Source of the DNA: Paraflavitalea sp966211765
GTDB taxonomy: Bacteria; Bacteroidota; Bacteroidia; Chitinophagales; Chitinophagaceae
Reading direction: 5' to 3'
Length of the DNA: 64,000 bases
Assembly (NCBI GenBank): GCA_966211765.1
Contig: CBIHOV010000029.1
Location: 43,201 to 107,200 of the forward strand
Position 1 is the first letter of the stretch, and every line of letters starts with the position of its first letter. A model generated the notes under the pieces. That model was not told where the DNA came from and did not search any database. It saw nothing but the letters and a program-made list of their open reading frames with translations. Below, piece after piece: positions 19,601 to 27,285 of the stretch. Made by a program: the position numbers and the translations under genes.

Positions 19601-20957
19601 GTGTATTGTCAAAGCTGTTGGTAAAGTTGAACCGGGTAATAGTGCTATTGATCGCATTGACAGTGAAACCATACCAGTTATTGTTTTCCTGGAACAGATC
19701 AAGATCAATGGGTTGCTCCATATTTCCAAGATTGCCCCAATCGGTGGCTATGGGTGCGGGATTGGTGATATTGGCGCCGAAGTCAATCTTAAATATCCGG
19801 GGCAGGGTTGCGTTGGCGCTGGAGCCTCCCACGATAATTGCATACCATTTCCCGTTATTCTGTACTACCCGGATACCTTCGGCCCCGCCCGTTGAAGGAA
19901 AAAGTCCGTTAAAGTTGCCCAGGTTGACGGCCGTAGGGGTATTGAGTAAGCTGTTACCAAAATCCAGCCGTACCAATCCTCCGGGAAGATGATTGACCAC
20001 GAAGCCATAATAGTTGTTATTGACAAAAACATAATCCATGAATACTGGCTGGGAAAGGATATTGCTGGTATTACCGATGTTTGTTCCTATAGGCGGCTGG
20101 CTTATATCTGCCACACAAAAATTCCAGAAATGGCTGTTGGCTCCCACTGTTGTATTGGTAATATTGACCGGGTTGTTGATACAGACGGTATCCGGGGTAC
20201 TAAAACTGGCGACTACAGCGGCAGGTCTGAGCGGGCATAAGGCCATTACTTCCTGTTGGTTCAATGCCCGGCTATAGATACGTACATCGTCTATTTTACC
20301 TTTAAACCGCTGCGGGTCTCCACTCCACCAGGAACCGATCTGGATGGTGGCATTGGCGCAAGCGTTCAGGGTTGTGAAGCCACTATTGGTGCTTTGAATG
20401 AGGGTGCCATTTACATAAAACTTCATGGCCCCATTGTCAAAAGTGGCCACTGCACAATACCATTGGTTAAGGGCCACGTTGCCTCCTCCGGTACTTACAT
20501 AGGCGCCATTGGTGCCTGCACCGATGCACCCGTTATTGGAGGGGTTCACTCCATATAAGATGCCCGGCTGGGGGGCATAGTCCATGGCAAATTGAAACTG
20601 GGTGCCGGATGGTGCTGTGTAATCAATCTTACCCACGATGGTTTGTGTACCATTTTGCTCGGGATAAAAATACGCTACCACCGTCATGGCCTGTGACTGG
20701 TTGAGGGTAGAAGAGTTGGGCACCTGGATGAAATCATCTATTCCATCGAAAGAAAAGGCGCTATTGGGAGACCCAAACCGGTCGGCCGTTAAAGCGGTAC
20801 CATTTTTTAAGACTCCATGATTCCCGTTGCCGGAAGCATCGTTGGCGTTGCCATTGAAGGGATAATAAGCCACAAGGCCCTGGTTGAGGTTAATCTGACC
20901 AAAGGTAAAAGCTTGAAAAAGGAGACATAGCAGCAGTGTTACCTGGTGACGAATCAT
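16635..20957 (-). CDS. Giant secreted T9SS cargo: LamG, propeller-like repeats, PKD/Ig-like, CHU_C
   Basis: 1,440 residues from the ATG at 20957; the TTG at 20990 would only add residues before the signal peptide. In order: a signal peptide ending FTFGQ, a LamG/concanavalin-like domain (about 24-239; GLVAYYPFNGNANDASG), and about six roughly 60-residue repeats with the motif NLGNxGxL (about 290-610). Then come PKD-like domains (about 615-790), a carbohydrate-binding-like beta-sandwich (about 840-1010) and several Ig-like repeats with VSYAWSPA-type cores. The C-terminal type-B sorting domain (about 1345-1440) has FTPNGDGNNDCF, IYNRWGQLVFQ and WDGTYRGKPLDAGAYVF. It is probably exported by the type IX system and surface-attached or shed, as an adhesin or glycan-binding protein. 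LytTR-like repeats lie upstream. Confidence 0.88.
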   Translation of the reverse strand: MIRHQVTLLLCLLFQAFTFGQINLNQGLVAYYPFNGNANDASGNGNHGVLKNGTALTADRFGSPNSAFSFDGIDDFIQVPNSSTLNQSQAMTVVAYFYPEQNGTQTIVGKIDYTAPSGTQFQFAMDYAPQPGILYGVNPSNNGCIGAGTNGAYVSTGGGNVALNQWYCAVATFDNGAMKFYVNGTLIQSTNSGFTTLNACANATIQIGSWWSGDPQRFKGKIDDVRIYSRALNQQEVMALCPLRPAAVVASFSTPDTVCINNPVNITNTTVGANSHFWNFCVADISQPPIGTNIGNTSNILSQPVFMDYVFVNNNYYGFVVNHLPGGLVRLDFGNSLLNTPTAVNLGNFNGLFPSTGGAEGIRVVQNNGKWYAIIVGGSSANATLPRIFKIDFGANITNPAPIATDWGNLGNMEQPIDLDLFQENNNWYGFTVNAINSTITRFNFTNSFDNTPTATNLGNIGGLNYPTGIYTINDNGNYKVFISNAGSTASLTRLDFGSSLLNAPIGVNLGNPGNIMVTPRDLTIMRSCGQIIGFVANGQPGLGYISSFNFNNDLSSIPTASNLGNIGNLNFAHSISRLFRVKEDIYGFVTNVSNNTITSLRFPGCTNASIPNSTAQHPPPIVYNTPGTYNINLTVDDGLPTQATYCKQVVVLPAPVQSPTQYPTLCTGGNIKIGSGAKKVTYLWNTGATTDSITITQPGTYWVEIKSFDCKVTDTFKVTIRQVSDFTFKQDVCNPYALQFTNASVATTNPWWDIGDGPIITGSLTPGHTYPALGDYKVRFSVTDGACTDTVTKVISINLIKEDIILTPDTVICYGTTKQLRAKPALSYCWFPTTYLDDPTVQNPVTNTLQDITYYVNTNITGNNLIINSDFSAGNSGFGTDYIYSAGNSTIIGVYGINSDPSAWNTWAAKCNDHTGSNGKMMLFDGAGIAGQKVWYTTIAITPNTNYAFSCWIQSIFSGNPARLQFFINGKLLGNVFNASSVTCQWEQFYETWNSGNNTTAHIAIVNQNTNGLGNDFALDDLSFAPVFIKQDSVVIKVEKPVVRSVSDTTICKEKPVSLFTTGAATYTWSPAIGLSNPAIANPIATPAASTEYIVTGTTIHGCVAKDTVTVNTFPKPDISKTPDTLVCRNATFPLFIAGGVSYAWSPAAQLSNAASDHPIATVGTEPITFKVAITDNHNCINPDSVQIAVRPYPVFTATGNRAICDGNSQALKAAGGDLYQWTPANLLNDAQSSSPLATPVVTTLFSVYIRESVCSFDTTINMRIVVNPNPVVMADKVNDVNCNTPTAQLKAAGALQYNWSPVAGLDDPHKASPIATVDTTTYFKVTGANEFGCTSSAYIQVQVSKDGIPRFIAPNAFTPNGDGNNDCFGIKRWGNAKIEVFTIYNRWGQLVFQTNNPSQCWDGTYRGKPLDAGAYVFVIKASTLCGEISRKGMVTLIR

Positions 20958-21025
20958 GAAGTTGACAGGGGTTAGGGTTGTTCCCGCCAAAATACTAAAA
21001 AAAACGCTCTGCTGCTGTCCAAACC

Positions 21026-21076
21026 CGTAAGTGTGTTGTTTTGGGGCCTAAGTGTGCAGTTTCAGGGCATAACTGT
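21026..21076 (-). promoter_or_regulatory. Triple 9-bp direct repeat, LytTR-type operator candidate
   Basis: On the minus strand the order is ACAGTTATG (21068-21076), 12 bp, ACACTTAGG (21047-21055), 12 bp, ACACTTACG (21026-21034). The repeat period is exactly 21 bp. Published LytTR sites are two imperfect 9-bp repeats separated by 12-13 bp with consensus [TA][AC][CA]GTTN[AG][TG]; the three copies match 8, 8 and 7 of 9 positions. The array lies 69 bp upstream of the ATG of the adhesin gene, a sensible place for an activator. The core promoter downstream of it is poor. Confidence 0.6.
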
Positions 21077-21084
21077 GTAAGTGG

Positions 21085-22581
21085 TTATGGCTTTTTCCGG
21101 TTCAGTCGCTTATTTACCACCTCAATAAACTGGGGTAGGTCGGGGGTAAGCGGAAAATAGAAAATACCGGCAAAGAACAAGGCAGAAAACATGGCAGACC
21201 TTAGCAGGATACCTGTAAACCCATGTATGTTTTGTAACAAGAACCAGGTTAAGAGGTAGCTACCGGTTACCAACAGCAGGGCATAGAGGGTCTTAATGGT
21301 GAACGGTGTTAGATTGAAGCGATATTTAATGAAAACCAGCCGGCATATATTATAGACAAAAAGGGTTCCGGCTGTAGCATAAGCCACCCCCTCCATGCCT
21401 ACATACCTGGCCATGTAAATATTCAATGGTATTGAAAGTGCCAGTAATATGATCCCAGCATAAAACTCAAATCGCCAGGCAGGCGAGGTTACAATTAATA
21501 CCGAATTAGTGCCTGTGCCCAACTCAAACAGGTTGTACAATCCCAACAGGAGAAAAACGGTTTTGCCGGCAGCAAATCTGGCGTCTATATGCAGCGCTTT
21601 TAAGCCATCATCATAATTTAGCCAGATATTGAAAAAAAGGAAACTACCGATCAATAACAAGTTAATGGACGAACGCTGATAAATGCGTTTAATTTCTGTA
21701 AGGTTCTTACTTTTCCAATGTTCAGCGATCAGTGGACCGGCAATGGCCTGTAAGCCCCGGAAAGGCACCTGTAGTATAGCCGCAGCATACTGATTCAGCG
21801 AGTAGATACCGGTAGTTGCGAGGCTTACGCCTGCCAGGGCCAATGTATCCACCTGGCGGGCCATATTAATAATGACCGAGCCCGAATAAACATACCCTAC
21901 ATAGGTAGAAACACTCTTTTTGAGCCGTTTGGAAACTCTGCTGATACTGGTGGCTAAATATAGTTGTTTGGTGAGAAACAGGTAAGAAACGATAATGATT
22001 ACGATCAGCAGGTAAATACAACAAAAGAGAATTACAAAAATGCTGAAAGGGATCACCTGGAACATATACAGCATGATAAGCACAAAAACACAAACCCTAT
22101 AGGCCGTTTCCTTCATAAAATTGGGGAGCACCGTCTTCTTCAAAGCCCCCATATAGCTTTCCAGTATGGTGAAGCATAAATAAAAAAAGGAAAATACCAA
22201 TGCCCAGTAGTAAAACTCTACCAACAAAGCAGATTTGGCCTGGAATTTTCTGATCACCCATGGTTCGAACAGCAGGCACCCGCCAAAAACCAATAATGCT
22301 CCAATACCGCTCAAAAAGATAGCAATGGTGAGCATATCGTTTTTTTGAGGCGCCAGGCGGTCGAAATAGTAGGGGAAAAAGCGATTGATAAAGGCGGTCA
22401 TGCCCAGGGAGGCAAGCGGGGCAAGTATCTGTGACAGACTGATAATCACCTGGGTAAGTCCATATTGCTCTGGAGTAAATATGCCTTGCCTGGTAAAAAA
22501 ATAGGTATTGATGGCACCAACCACGAAACCGATATAAGATAGAAAGGAGGATTGAATAACTTGTTTGCGTATCTGCCCCAT
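21085..22581 (-). CDS. Polysaccharide flippase (Wzx/MATE-like)
   Basis: 498 residues of an almost entirely hydrophobic protein with about 12-14 predicted helices. The start GQIRKQVIQSSFLSYIGFVVGAINTY is typical of oligosaccharide flippases in Bacteroidota. It should move lipid-linked glycan repeat units across the inner membrane. It is next to, and divergent from, the five-gene glycan operon that starts at 22850, supporting an O-antigen or capsule role. Whether it acts on the same glycan is inferred from position only. Confidence 0.88.
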   Translation of the reverse strand: MGQIRKQVIQSSFLSYIGFVVGAINTYFFTRQGIFTPEQYGLTQVIISLSQILAPLASLGMTAFINRFFPYYFDRLAPQKNDMLTIAIFLSGIGALLVFGGCLLFEPWVIRKFQAKSALLVEFYYWALVFSFFYLCFTILESYMGALKKTVLPNFMKETAYRVCVFVLIMLYMFQVIPFSIFVILFCCIYLLIVIIIVSYLFLTKQLYLATSISRVSKRLKKSVSTYVGYVYSGSVIINMARQVDTLALAGVSLATTGIYSLNQYAAAILQVPFRGLQAIAGPLIAEHWKSKNLTEIKRIYQRSSINLLLIGSFLFFNIWLNYDDGLKALHIDARFAAGKTVFLLLGLYNLFELGTGTNSVLIVTSPAWRFEFYAGIILLALSIPLNIYMARYVGMEGVAYATAGTLFVYNICRLVFIKYRFNLTPFTIKTLYALLLVTGSYLLTWFLLQNIHGFTGILLRSAMFSALFFAGIFYFPLTPDLPQFIEVVNKRLNRKKP

Positions 22582-22849
22582 GATGATGCTCCGTTGGTTT
22601 TTGCCTGCTGTGCTTTAGCGGTAAAAATAAGGTATTTATCTTTTGAACATCCCATGGGTTCCCTGGGCAGCCTGCGCATTACATAATTTAGAGAAAATTG
22701 TGTCAATTACTGATCGCTGCTTTGATTATTCATTTAGAACCAATACCTTGGAGAGCCATAAAATGGACTTTGTGATTTTATTATTTAGCGTTTTAGAGTG
22801 GGATTTATATCCTATTTATTCTTAGTTTCGCACCCAATTAAATCTTGAT

Positions 22850-23293
22850 ATGGCAGAGACTTTAGGCATGTTGTGTGATAAACTTACCATCGTGAAATTG
22901 AAGGAATATCATACTGAAGACCCCCAAAGGTTGGAAAGCTTAAAAGGGCAGAGTATTTTATTGCAGGAGGAAATTAATGAATATGTTGCCCAGGCCATTT
23001 CAGGACAGATCCCGGTAAACAGGTTGAGCTTTGCTGCCAACAAAGTCTTTAAAAAAGAAGGCAATGAAATAGCGGAAGTGGTAGGCCAGATCGGAGAGGT
23101 CTTTTATCAATTGGCCGATGTGAATTGCCGGCTTTGGCATGAACAGGAAAAAGTATATGAGTTTGAAAAAGTGCCGATGGAAGAGAAGGATAAGGTAGTG
23201 AAGCAACTGGCAGTACTGAACCTGGAACGGAATAGGTGTATTGATTCCATTAATAACCAGCTTATAGACCTTGTAAAAGTTAAAAATAGCTAA
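22850..23293 (+). CDS. Small coiled-coil-like protein, first gene of the glycan operon
   Basis: 147 residues, predicted mainly helical, with no signal peptide and no membrane segment. The start MAETLGMLCDKLTIVKLKEYH resembles a motif seen in small uncharacterised proteins of LPS/glycan loci (DUF4254/DUF6165-like xxDKLTIxxLK), but I cannot place it with certainty. It lies 15 bp before a methyltransferase gene and is likely the first gene of a five-gene operon. No enzymatic motif is visible. Confidence 0.65.
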   Translation: MAETLGMLCDKLTIVKLKEYHTEDPQRLESLKGQSILLQEEINEYVAQAISGQIPVNRLSFAANKVFKKEGNEIAEVVGQIGEVFYQLADVNCRLWHEQEKVYEFEKVPMEEKDKVVKQLAVLNLERNRCIDSINNQLIDLVKVKNS

Positions 23294-23308
23294 TAACTCA
23301 TTGTTTTT

Positions 23309-24571
23309 ATGCATATTAAGACAAGAACAACCTGTCGTGTTTGCGGATCCTCATCATTAAAGAATGTGATCGACCTGGGCGCACAATATTTGCAGGGCTC
23401 GTTTATTAAACCGGGTAAAGAAATGCCTTCTACCCGTAAGATACCTTGTACCCTGGTACGTTGTAATCCGGAACAGGACGAAAACGCCTGTGGTTTACTG
23501 CAAATGGAGCATTCCGTTCCTCCCGAAATATTGTATGCAGCTTATTGGTATCGTTCCGGGACCAATAATACCATGCGTAATCACCTTAAAGGAATTGTTG
23601 ATACAGTAGTTCCGATCATAAAAAAGAAAGATGCCATCGTGTTGGATATTGGCTGTAATGACGGCACACTGCTTAATTTTTACCCTAAAGGGGTAATGAA
23701 GTATGGTATTGACCCATCGGATATAGCACAAGAGATCAAAGATGAGGATGCCACCGTGGTACAGGATATCTTCCCTTCCCATAAGTTGGGAGAAGTGCTG
23801 GGAAGCAAGACCCTGGATGTGATCACTTCTATCGCCATGTTTTATGACCTGGAGAACCCGGTAGAGTTTGTGAAGGGTATCAAACAACTGCTTTCTCAGA
23901 AGGGCGTATGGGTGTTTGAAATGTCCTACATGCCCGATATGCTGAGATTGGATTCTTTTGATACTATTTGCCACGAACACCTGGAGTATTATAGTTTGGC
24001 GGTACTGGAGATCATTTTGAAGAAAGCCGGTATGCGGTTATTTAAAATATCCTTCAATGATATTAATGGGGGCAGTATTCGTTGTTTTGCTACCCATGAT
24101 ACCAATATTGCCTATGATAGCCCCGAGGATATTCAATTGCTGAACGAAGTAAGGCAGAAGGAGTTTGACCTGGAACTGGATACTGATAAACCTTACGAAG
24201 CTTTCTGGGAGCGTATTGTTAAGTTGAAGAATGAACTGCATGCTTTACTCGTAAAATTGAAAAGCGAAGGCAAAAAGATCCATATATACGGCGCTTCTAC
24301 CAAAGGCAATACCATTTTGCAATGGTGCAATATCGACAATTCCATTATTGATTATGCTGCGGAAAGAAACCCGGATAAATATGGCGCGATGACACTGGGT
24401 ACCAATATCCCGATTATCAGTGAAGCCGATAGCCGGGCCATGAACCCTGATTATTACCTGGTGTTGCCCTGGCATTTTAAAGAAGAGTTTTTGGATAGGG
24501 AAAAAGAAACCCTGGAAAAAGGGATCGGCTTGATTTTTCCATTACCTAAGATCGAGATCTATAAAAAATAG
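23309..24571 (+). CDS. Sugar/class I methyltransferase with zinc-binding N-terminus
   Basis: 420 residues. The N-terminal zinc-binding module (Methyltransf_13-like) has C9, C12, C47 and C52. The SAM-binding domain starts with VLDIGCNDGT (111-120). The C-terminal part (about 270-420; IHIYGASTKGNTILQW) is the Methyltransf_14 domain found in TylCIII/NovU-type nucleotide-sugar C-methyltransferases. It probably methylates an activated deoxysugar used by this glycan locus. It is gene two of the operon; the next gene follows after 44 bp. Confidence 0.85.
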   Translation: MHIKTRTTCRVCGSSSLKNVIDLGAQYLQGSFIKPGKEMPSTRKIPCTLVRCNPEQDENACGLLQMEHSVPPEILYAAYWYRSGTNNTMRNHLKGIVDTVVPIIKKKDAIVLDIGCNDGTLLNFYPKGVMKYGIDPSDIAQEIKDEDATVVQDIFPSHKLGEVLGSKTLDVITSIAMFYDLENPVEFVKGIKQLLSQKGVWVFEMSYMPDMLRLDSFDTICHEHLEYYSLAVLEIILKKAGMRLFKISFNDINGGSIRCFATHDTNIAYDSPEDIQLLNEVRQKEFDLELDTDKPYEAFWERIVKLKNELHALLVKLKSEGKKIHIYGASTKGNTILQWCNIDNSIIDYAAERNPDKYGAMTLGTNIPIISEADSRAMNPDYYLVLPWHFKEEFLDREKETLEKGIGLIFPLPKIEIYKK

Positions 24572-24615
24572 CTGATAAGGTAGCGTAATTATATTAATGA
24601 CAGAAGGTCTTATGT

Positions 24616-26403
24616 ATGGAAACTGTTTTGATTATTTCTCATTCGCAGAAGCAATGTGGCGTTCATGAATTTGGAAAAAATATAGCTGAAGCTTTACGGA
24701 GTTCAACCCATTATAATTTTACTTATGTAGAATGTTCAGGGATCCCCGAATTGAATCAATTGGTCGTTACCCATCAGCCTGTTGCCATTATTTATAATTA
24801 CCATCCTTCTACAATGCCCTGGTTGACCATGAAGGTCATCCATACATTCAAAATATCCCGGATCAAGCGGATCAAAGTGCCTCAAATTGCTATACAGCAT
24901 GAGGTTACCCAACAGTGGGCAGACCATCGGGACAATCGCCTTTTTGATTATTATATAGCCGCTGATCCTACTTTATTGCTAAAGAATCCCATTGTATTTA
25001 AAACAGGGAGGTTGATCATTAAAGCTGCTGATCATTTTCCTGTACCGGAGGTGCCGGTCATCGGTAGTTTCGGTTTTGGTACTCCCAACAAGGGGTTTGA
25101 AGAACTAGTAAAAGCGGTGCAACAGGATTATGATAAAGCGATCATACGTTTCAATATACCTGCTGCCGACTTTGGCGATAAGGAAGGCATCAATGCCAGA
25201 AAAATAGCAGATGATTGCCGCAAGTTGATTGTCAAGCCTGGTATTGAATTGAGTATCACCCACGATTTCTTTTCCCGGAGCCAGCTGATGGAGTTTCTGG
25301 GCCGGAATACAGTGAATGTTTTCCTTTACCAGGATAAACAAGGCCGCGGGATATCCAGCACAATAGATTATGCATTAGGCGTGGACAGGCCCGTAGTTGT
25401 TTCGGACAGTATTATGTTCCGCCATTTGCACAATGTGGAGCCTTCTATTGTTTATGGCCGCAATACGATCAGGCAGATCGTGGAGAATGGCATAGCCCCC
25501 CTGGCTAAGTTAAAAGAAGAATGGAATAGTACCAACCTGGTATGGGAATATGAGCGTATTATAACAGCTGTGTTAAAAAGAGAAGAACAGAAAGACAAGT
25601 CTGGTCTCCGCACTAATATACTGCAACTTAAAAACCTGGTGCGGAAGGTGCTTGGTATGCCGCCCAAGGGTTTCACCTGGCTAAGGAACACCGATCAGTC
25701 CATAGAGGATAAACTGACCGTTGATAAGGATCAGACTTATACACCTGTTCAATTACCGGCTGGCACACCTTTAAACAGGATATTGGATAATGATGCCAGG
25801 GCTTTGTATAAGCCTGCTATCGATAAACTGATAGAACTGGTTCCCCTGACCATGCATAAAAAAATACCTGAGGCTAACGTGCAGCAGGGGTTTGTTTTCG
25901 ACACTGTGTACCGGTACCTAAAGGATTTCAATGCGCCAAAAATACTGTGCGTAGGCAGCTATGAAGATACTGCCGCTATGTCGTTGATCCGCATGGGATA
26001 CCATGTTGAGGAAATTGACCCTGTATTGAATTATTATTTACAGGAGTATGCAACCAAGCCTACTACTGTAAAGAACTCCTATGATATCATTTTTTCTACT
26101 TCTGTAATTGAGCATGACCCTGATGACGAGTCTTTTGTACAATGCATCAATGATCTGTTGGCTCCCGGGGGCGTTGCTGTCATTACCTGTGATTATAAAG
26201 ACCAATGGAAACCTGGAGATCCCAAGCCGCACGTAGATGTGCGTTTTTATACTCAAAATGATCTAAGGAAAAGGTTGTTAAAATTTATGCCTGACTGCAG
26301 GTTGGTTGACGAACCTCAATGGGACTGCCCCAACCCCGATTTCGTTTTCCTGGGTAGGTACCAATATACATTTGCTACATTCGTGTTAAAGAAAATTAAA
26401 TAG
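24616..26403 (+). CDS. Glycosyltransferase-methyltransferase fusion protein
   Basis: 595 residues in two parts. The N-terminal half (about 1-330) looks like a GT-B glycosyltransferase related to GT4, with CGVHEFGKNIAEAL near the start and GSFGFGTPNKGFEELVKA introducing the second Rossmann-like domain. The C-terminal part (about 430-595) is a class I methyltransferase: ILCVGSYEDTAAM is motif I, followed by the acidic VEEIDPV and an SVIEHDPDDESF segment typical of Methyltransf_11/23. It may add and methylate a sugar residue in one step, or cap a growing chain. It is gene three of the operon, 8 bp before the SDR gene. Confidence 0.75.
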   Translation: METVLIISHSQKQCGVHEFGKNIAEALRSSTHYNFTYVECSGIPELNQLVVTHQPVAIIYNYHPSTMPWLTMKVIHTFKISRIKRIKVPQIAIQHEVTQQWADHRDNRLFDYYIAADPTLLLKNPIVFKTGRLIIKAADHFPVPEVPVIGSFGFGTPNKGFEELVKAVQQDYDKAIIRFNIPAADFGDKEGINARKIADDCRKLIVKPGIELSITHDFFSRSQLMEFLGRNTVNVFLYQDKQGRGISSTIDYALGVDRPVVVSDSIMFRHLHNVEPSIVYGRNTIRQIVENGIAPLAKLKEEWNSTNLVWEYERIITAVLKREEQKDKSGLRTNILQLKNLVRKVLGMPPKGFTWLRNTDQSIEDKLTVDKDQTYTPVQLPAGTPLNRILDNDARALYKPAIDKLIELVPLTMHKKIPEANVQQGFVFDTVYRYLKDFNAPKILCVGSYEDTAAMSLIRMGYHVEEIDPVLNYYLQEYATKPTTVKNSYDIIFSTSVIEHDPDDESFVQCINDLLAPGGVAVITCDYKDQWKPGDPKPHVDVRFYTQNDLRKRLLKFMPDCRLVDEPQWDCPNPDFVFLGRYQYTFATFVLKKIK

Positions 26404-26411
26404 CTCAGATT

Positions 26412-27284
26412 ATGACGGCTATCATATTTGGGGCTAATGGACAGGATGGCCATTATCTCTCAAAACTGTTATTGGAGCGCGGCTTGCAGGTTATTCCGGT
26501 ATCCCGGCAGGGAGATGTTATAAAAGCTGATGTAGCAGATTATGGGGTTGTGAAATCTATATTGGAACAGTACAAACCGGATTATGTTTTTCACCTGGCA
26601 GCCAATTCAACCACCCGGCATCAGGTGTTATTTGAGAACCACGCTACCATTTCTACCGGTACTTTAAATATCCTGGAGGCTGTACGCACGGTTGTGCCCC
26701 AGGCAAAAGTGTTTATTTCAGGAAGTGGTTTACAGTTTAAGAACGAAGACCTGCCCATTAAAGAAACAGCTGCCTTTGATGCCAGAGACGCTTATTCGGT
26801 ATCGCGTATACATTCGGTGTATGCAGCCCGGTATTACCGGACCCTTGGTATTAAAACTTATATCGGTTATTTTTTCAATCATGATAGCCCGCGCCGTTCA
26901 GACCGTCATGTTTGTAAGATGATAGCCAATACTGTCAAAAAGATCGCTAATGGCGAAGAAGCCAAGATCGAAATAGGAGATATGTCGGTAAGAAAAGAAT
27001 GGGGATTTGCAGGCGATATAGTAGAGGCTGTGTGGACCCTGGTGCAGCAGGACGAAGTGTTTGAAGCTGTATTGGGAACAGGCGAGGCGTATTCTATTAA
27101 GGACTACATTGAGGTTTGTTTTGATATAATCCAAAAGGATTGGAGAGGTTATGTTAAACCTGTAGAGGGCTTTAAGGCTGAATACCGGCAATTGGTATCC
27201 GATCCTGCTACCATTTTTTCTTTGGGTTGGCGCCCTTCAACCAGCTTCCGGCAACTGGCAGCATTAATGTTAACTGCAGAATAA
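26412..27284 (+). CDS. NAD-dependent epimerase/dehydratase (GDP-mannose 4,6-dehydratase-like), altered active site
   Basis: 290 residues of the extended short-chain dehydrogenase family. The cofactor motif GANGQDG (7-13) and FHLAANSTTRHQ closely match GDP-mannose 4,6-dehydratases. The expected catalytic YxxxK is YSVSR here (Y128, R132), and the segment that normally holds the catalytic Ser/Thr-Glu reads FISGSGLQF. The length is also short for a 4,6-dehydratase (about 340-370). It may therefore act as a reductase or epimerase, or have lost activity. It is gene four of the operon; the next gene starts one base after its stop. Confidence 0.8.
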   Translation: MTAIIFGANGQDGHYLSKLLLERGLQVIPVSRQGDVIKADVADYGVVKSILEQYKPDYVFHLAANSTTRHQVLFENHATISTGTLNILEAVRTVVPQAKVFISGSGLQFKNEDLPIKETAAFDARDAYSVSRIHSVYAARYYRTLGIKTYIGYFFNHDSPRRSDRHVCKMIANTVKKIANGEEAKIEIGDMSVRKEWGFAGDIVEAVWTLVQQDEVFEAVLGTGEAYSIKDYIEVCFDIIQKDWRGYVKPVEGFKAEYRQLVSDPATIFSLGWRPSTSFRQLAALMLTAE

Positions 27285-27285
27285 G

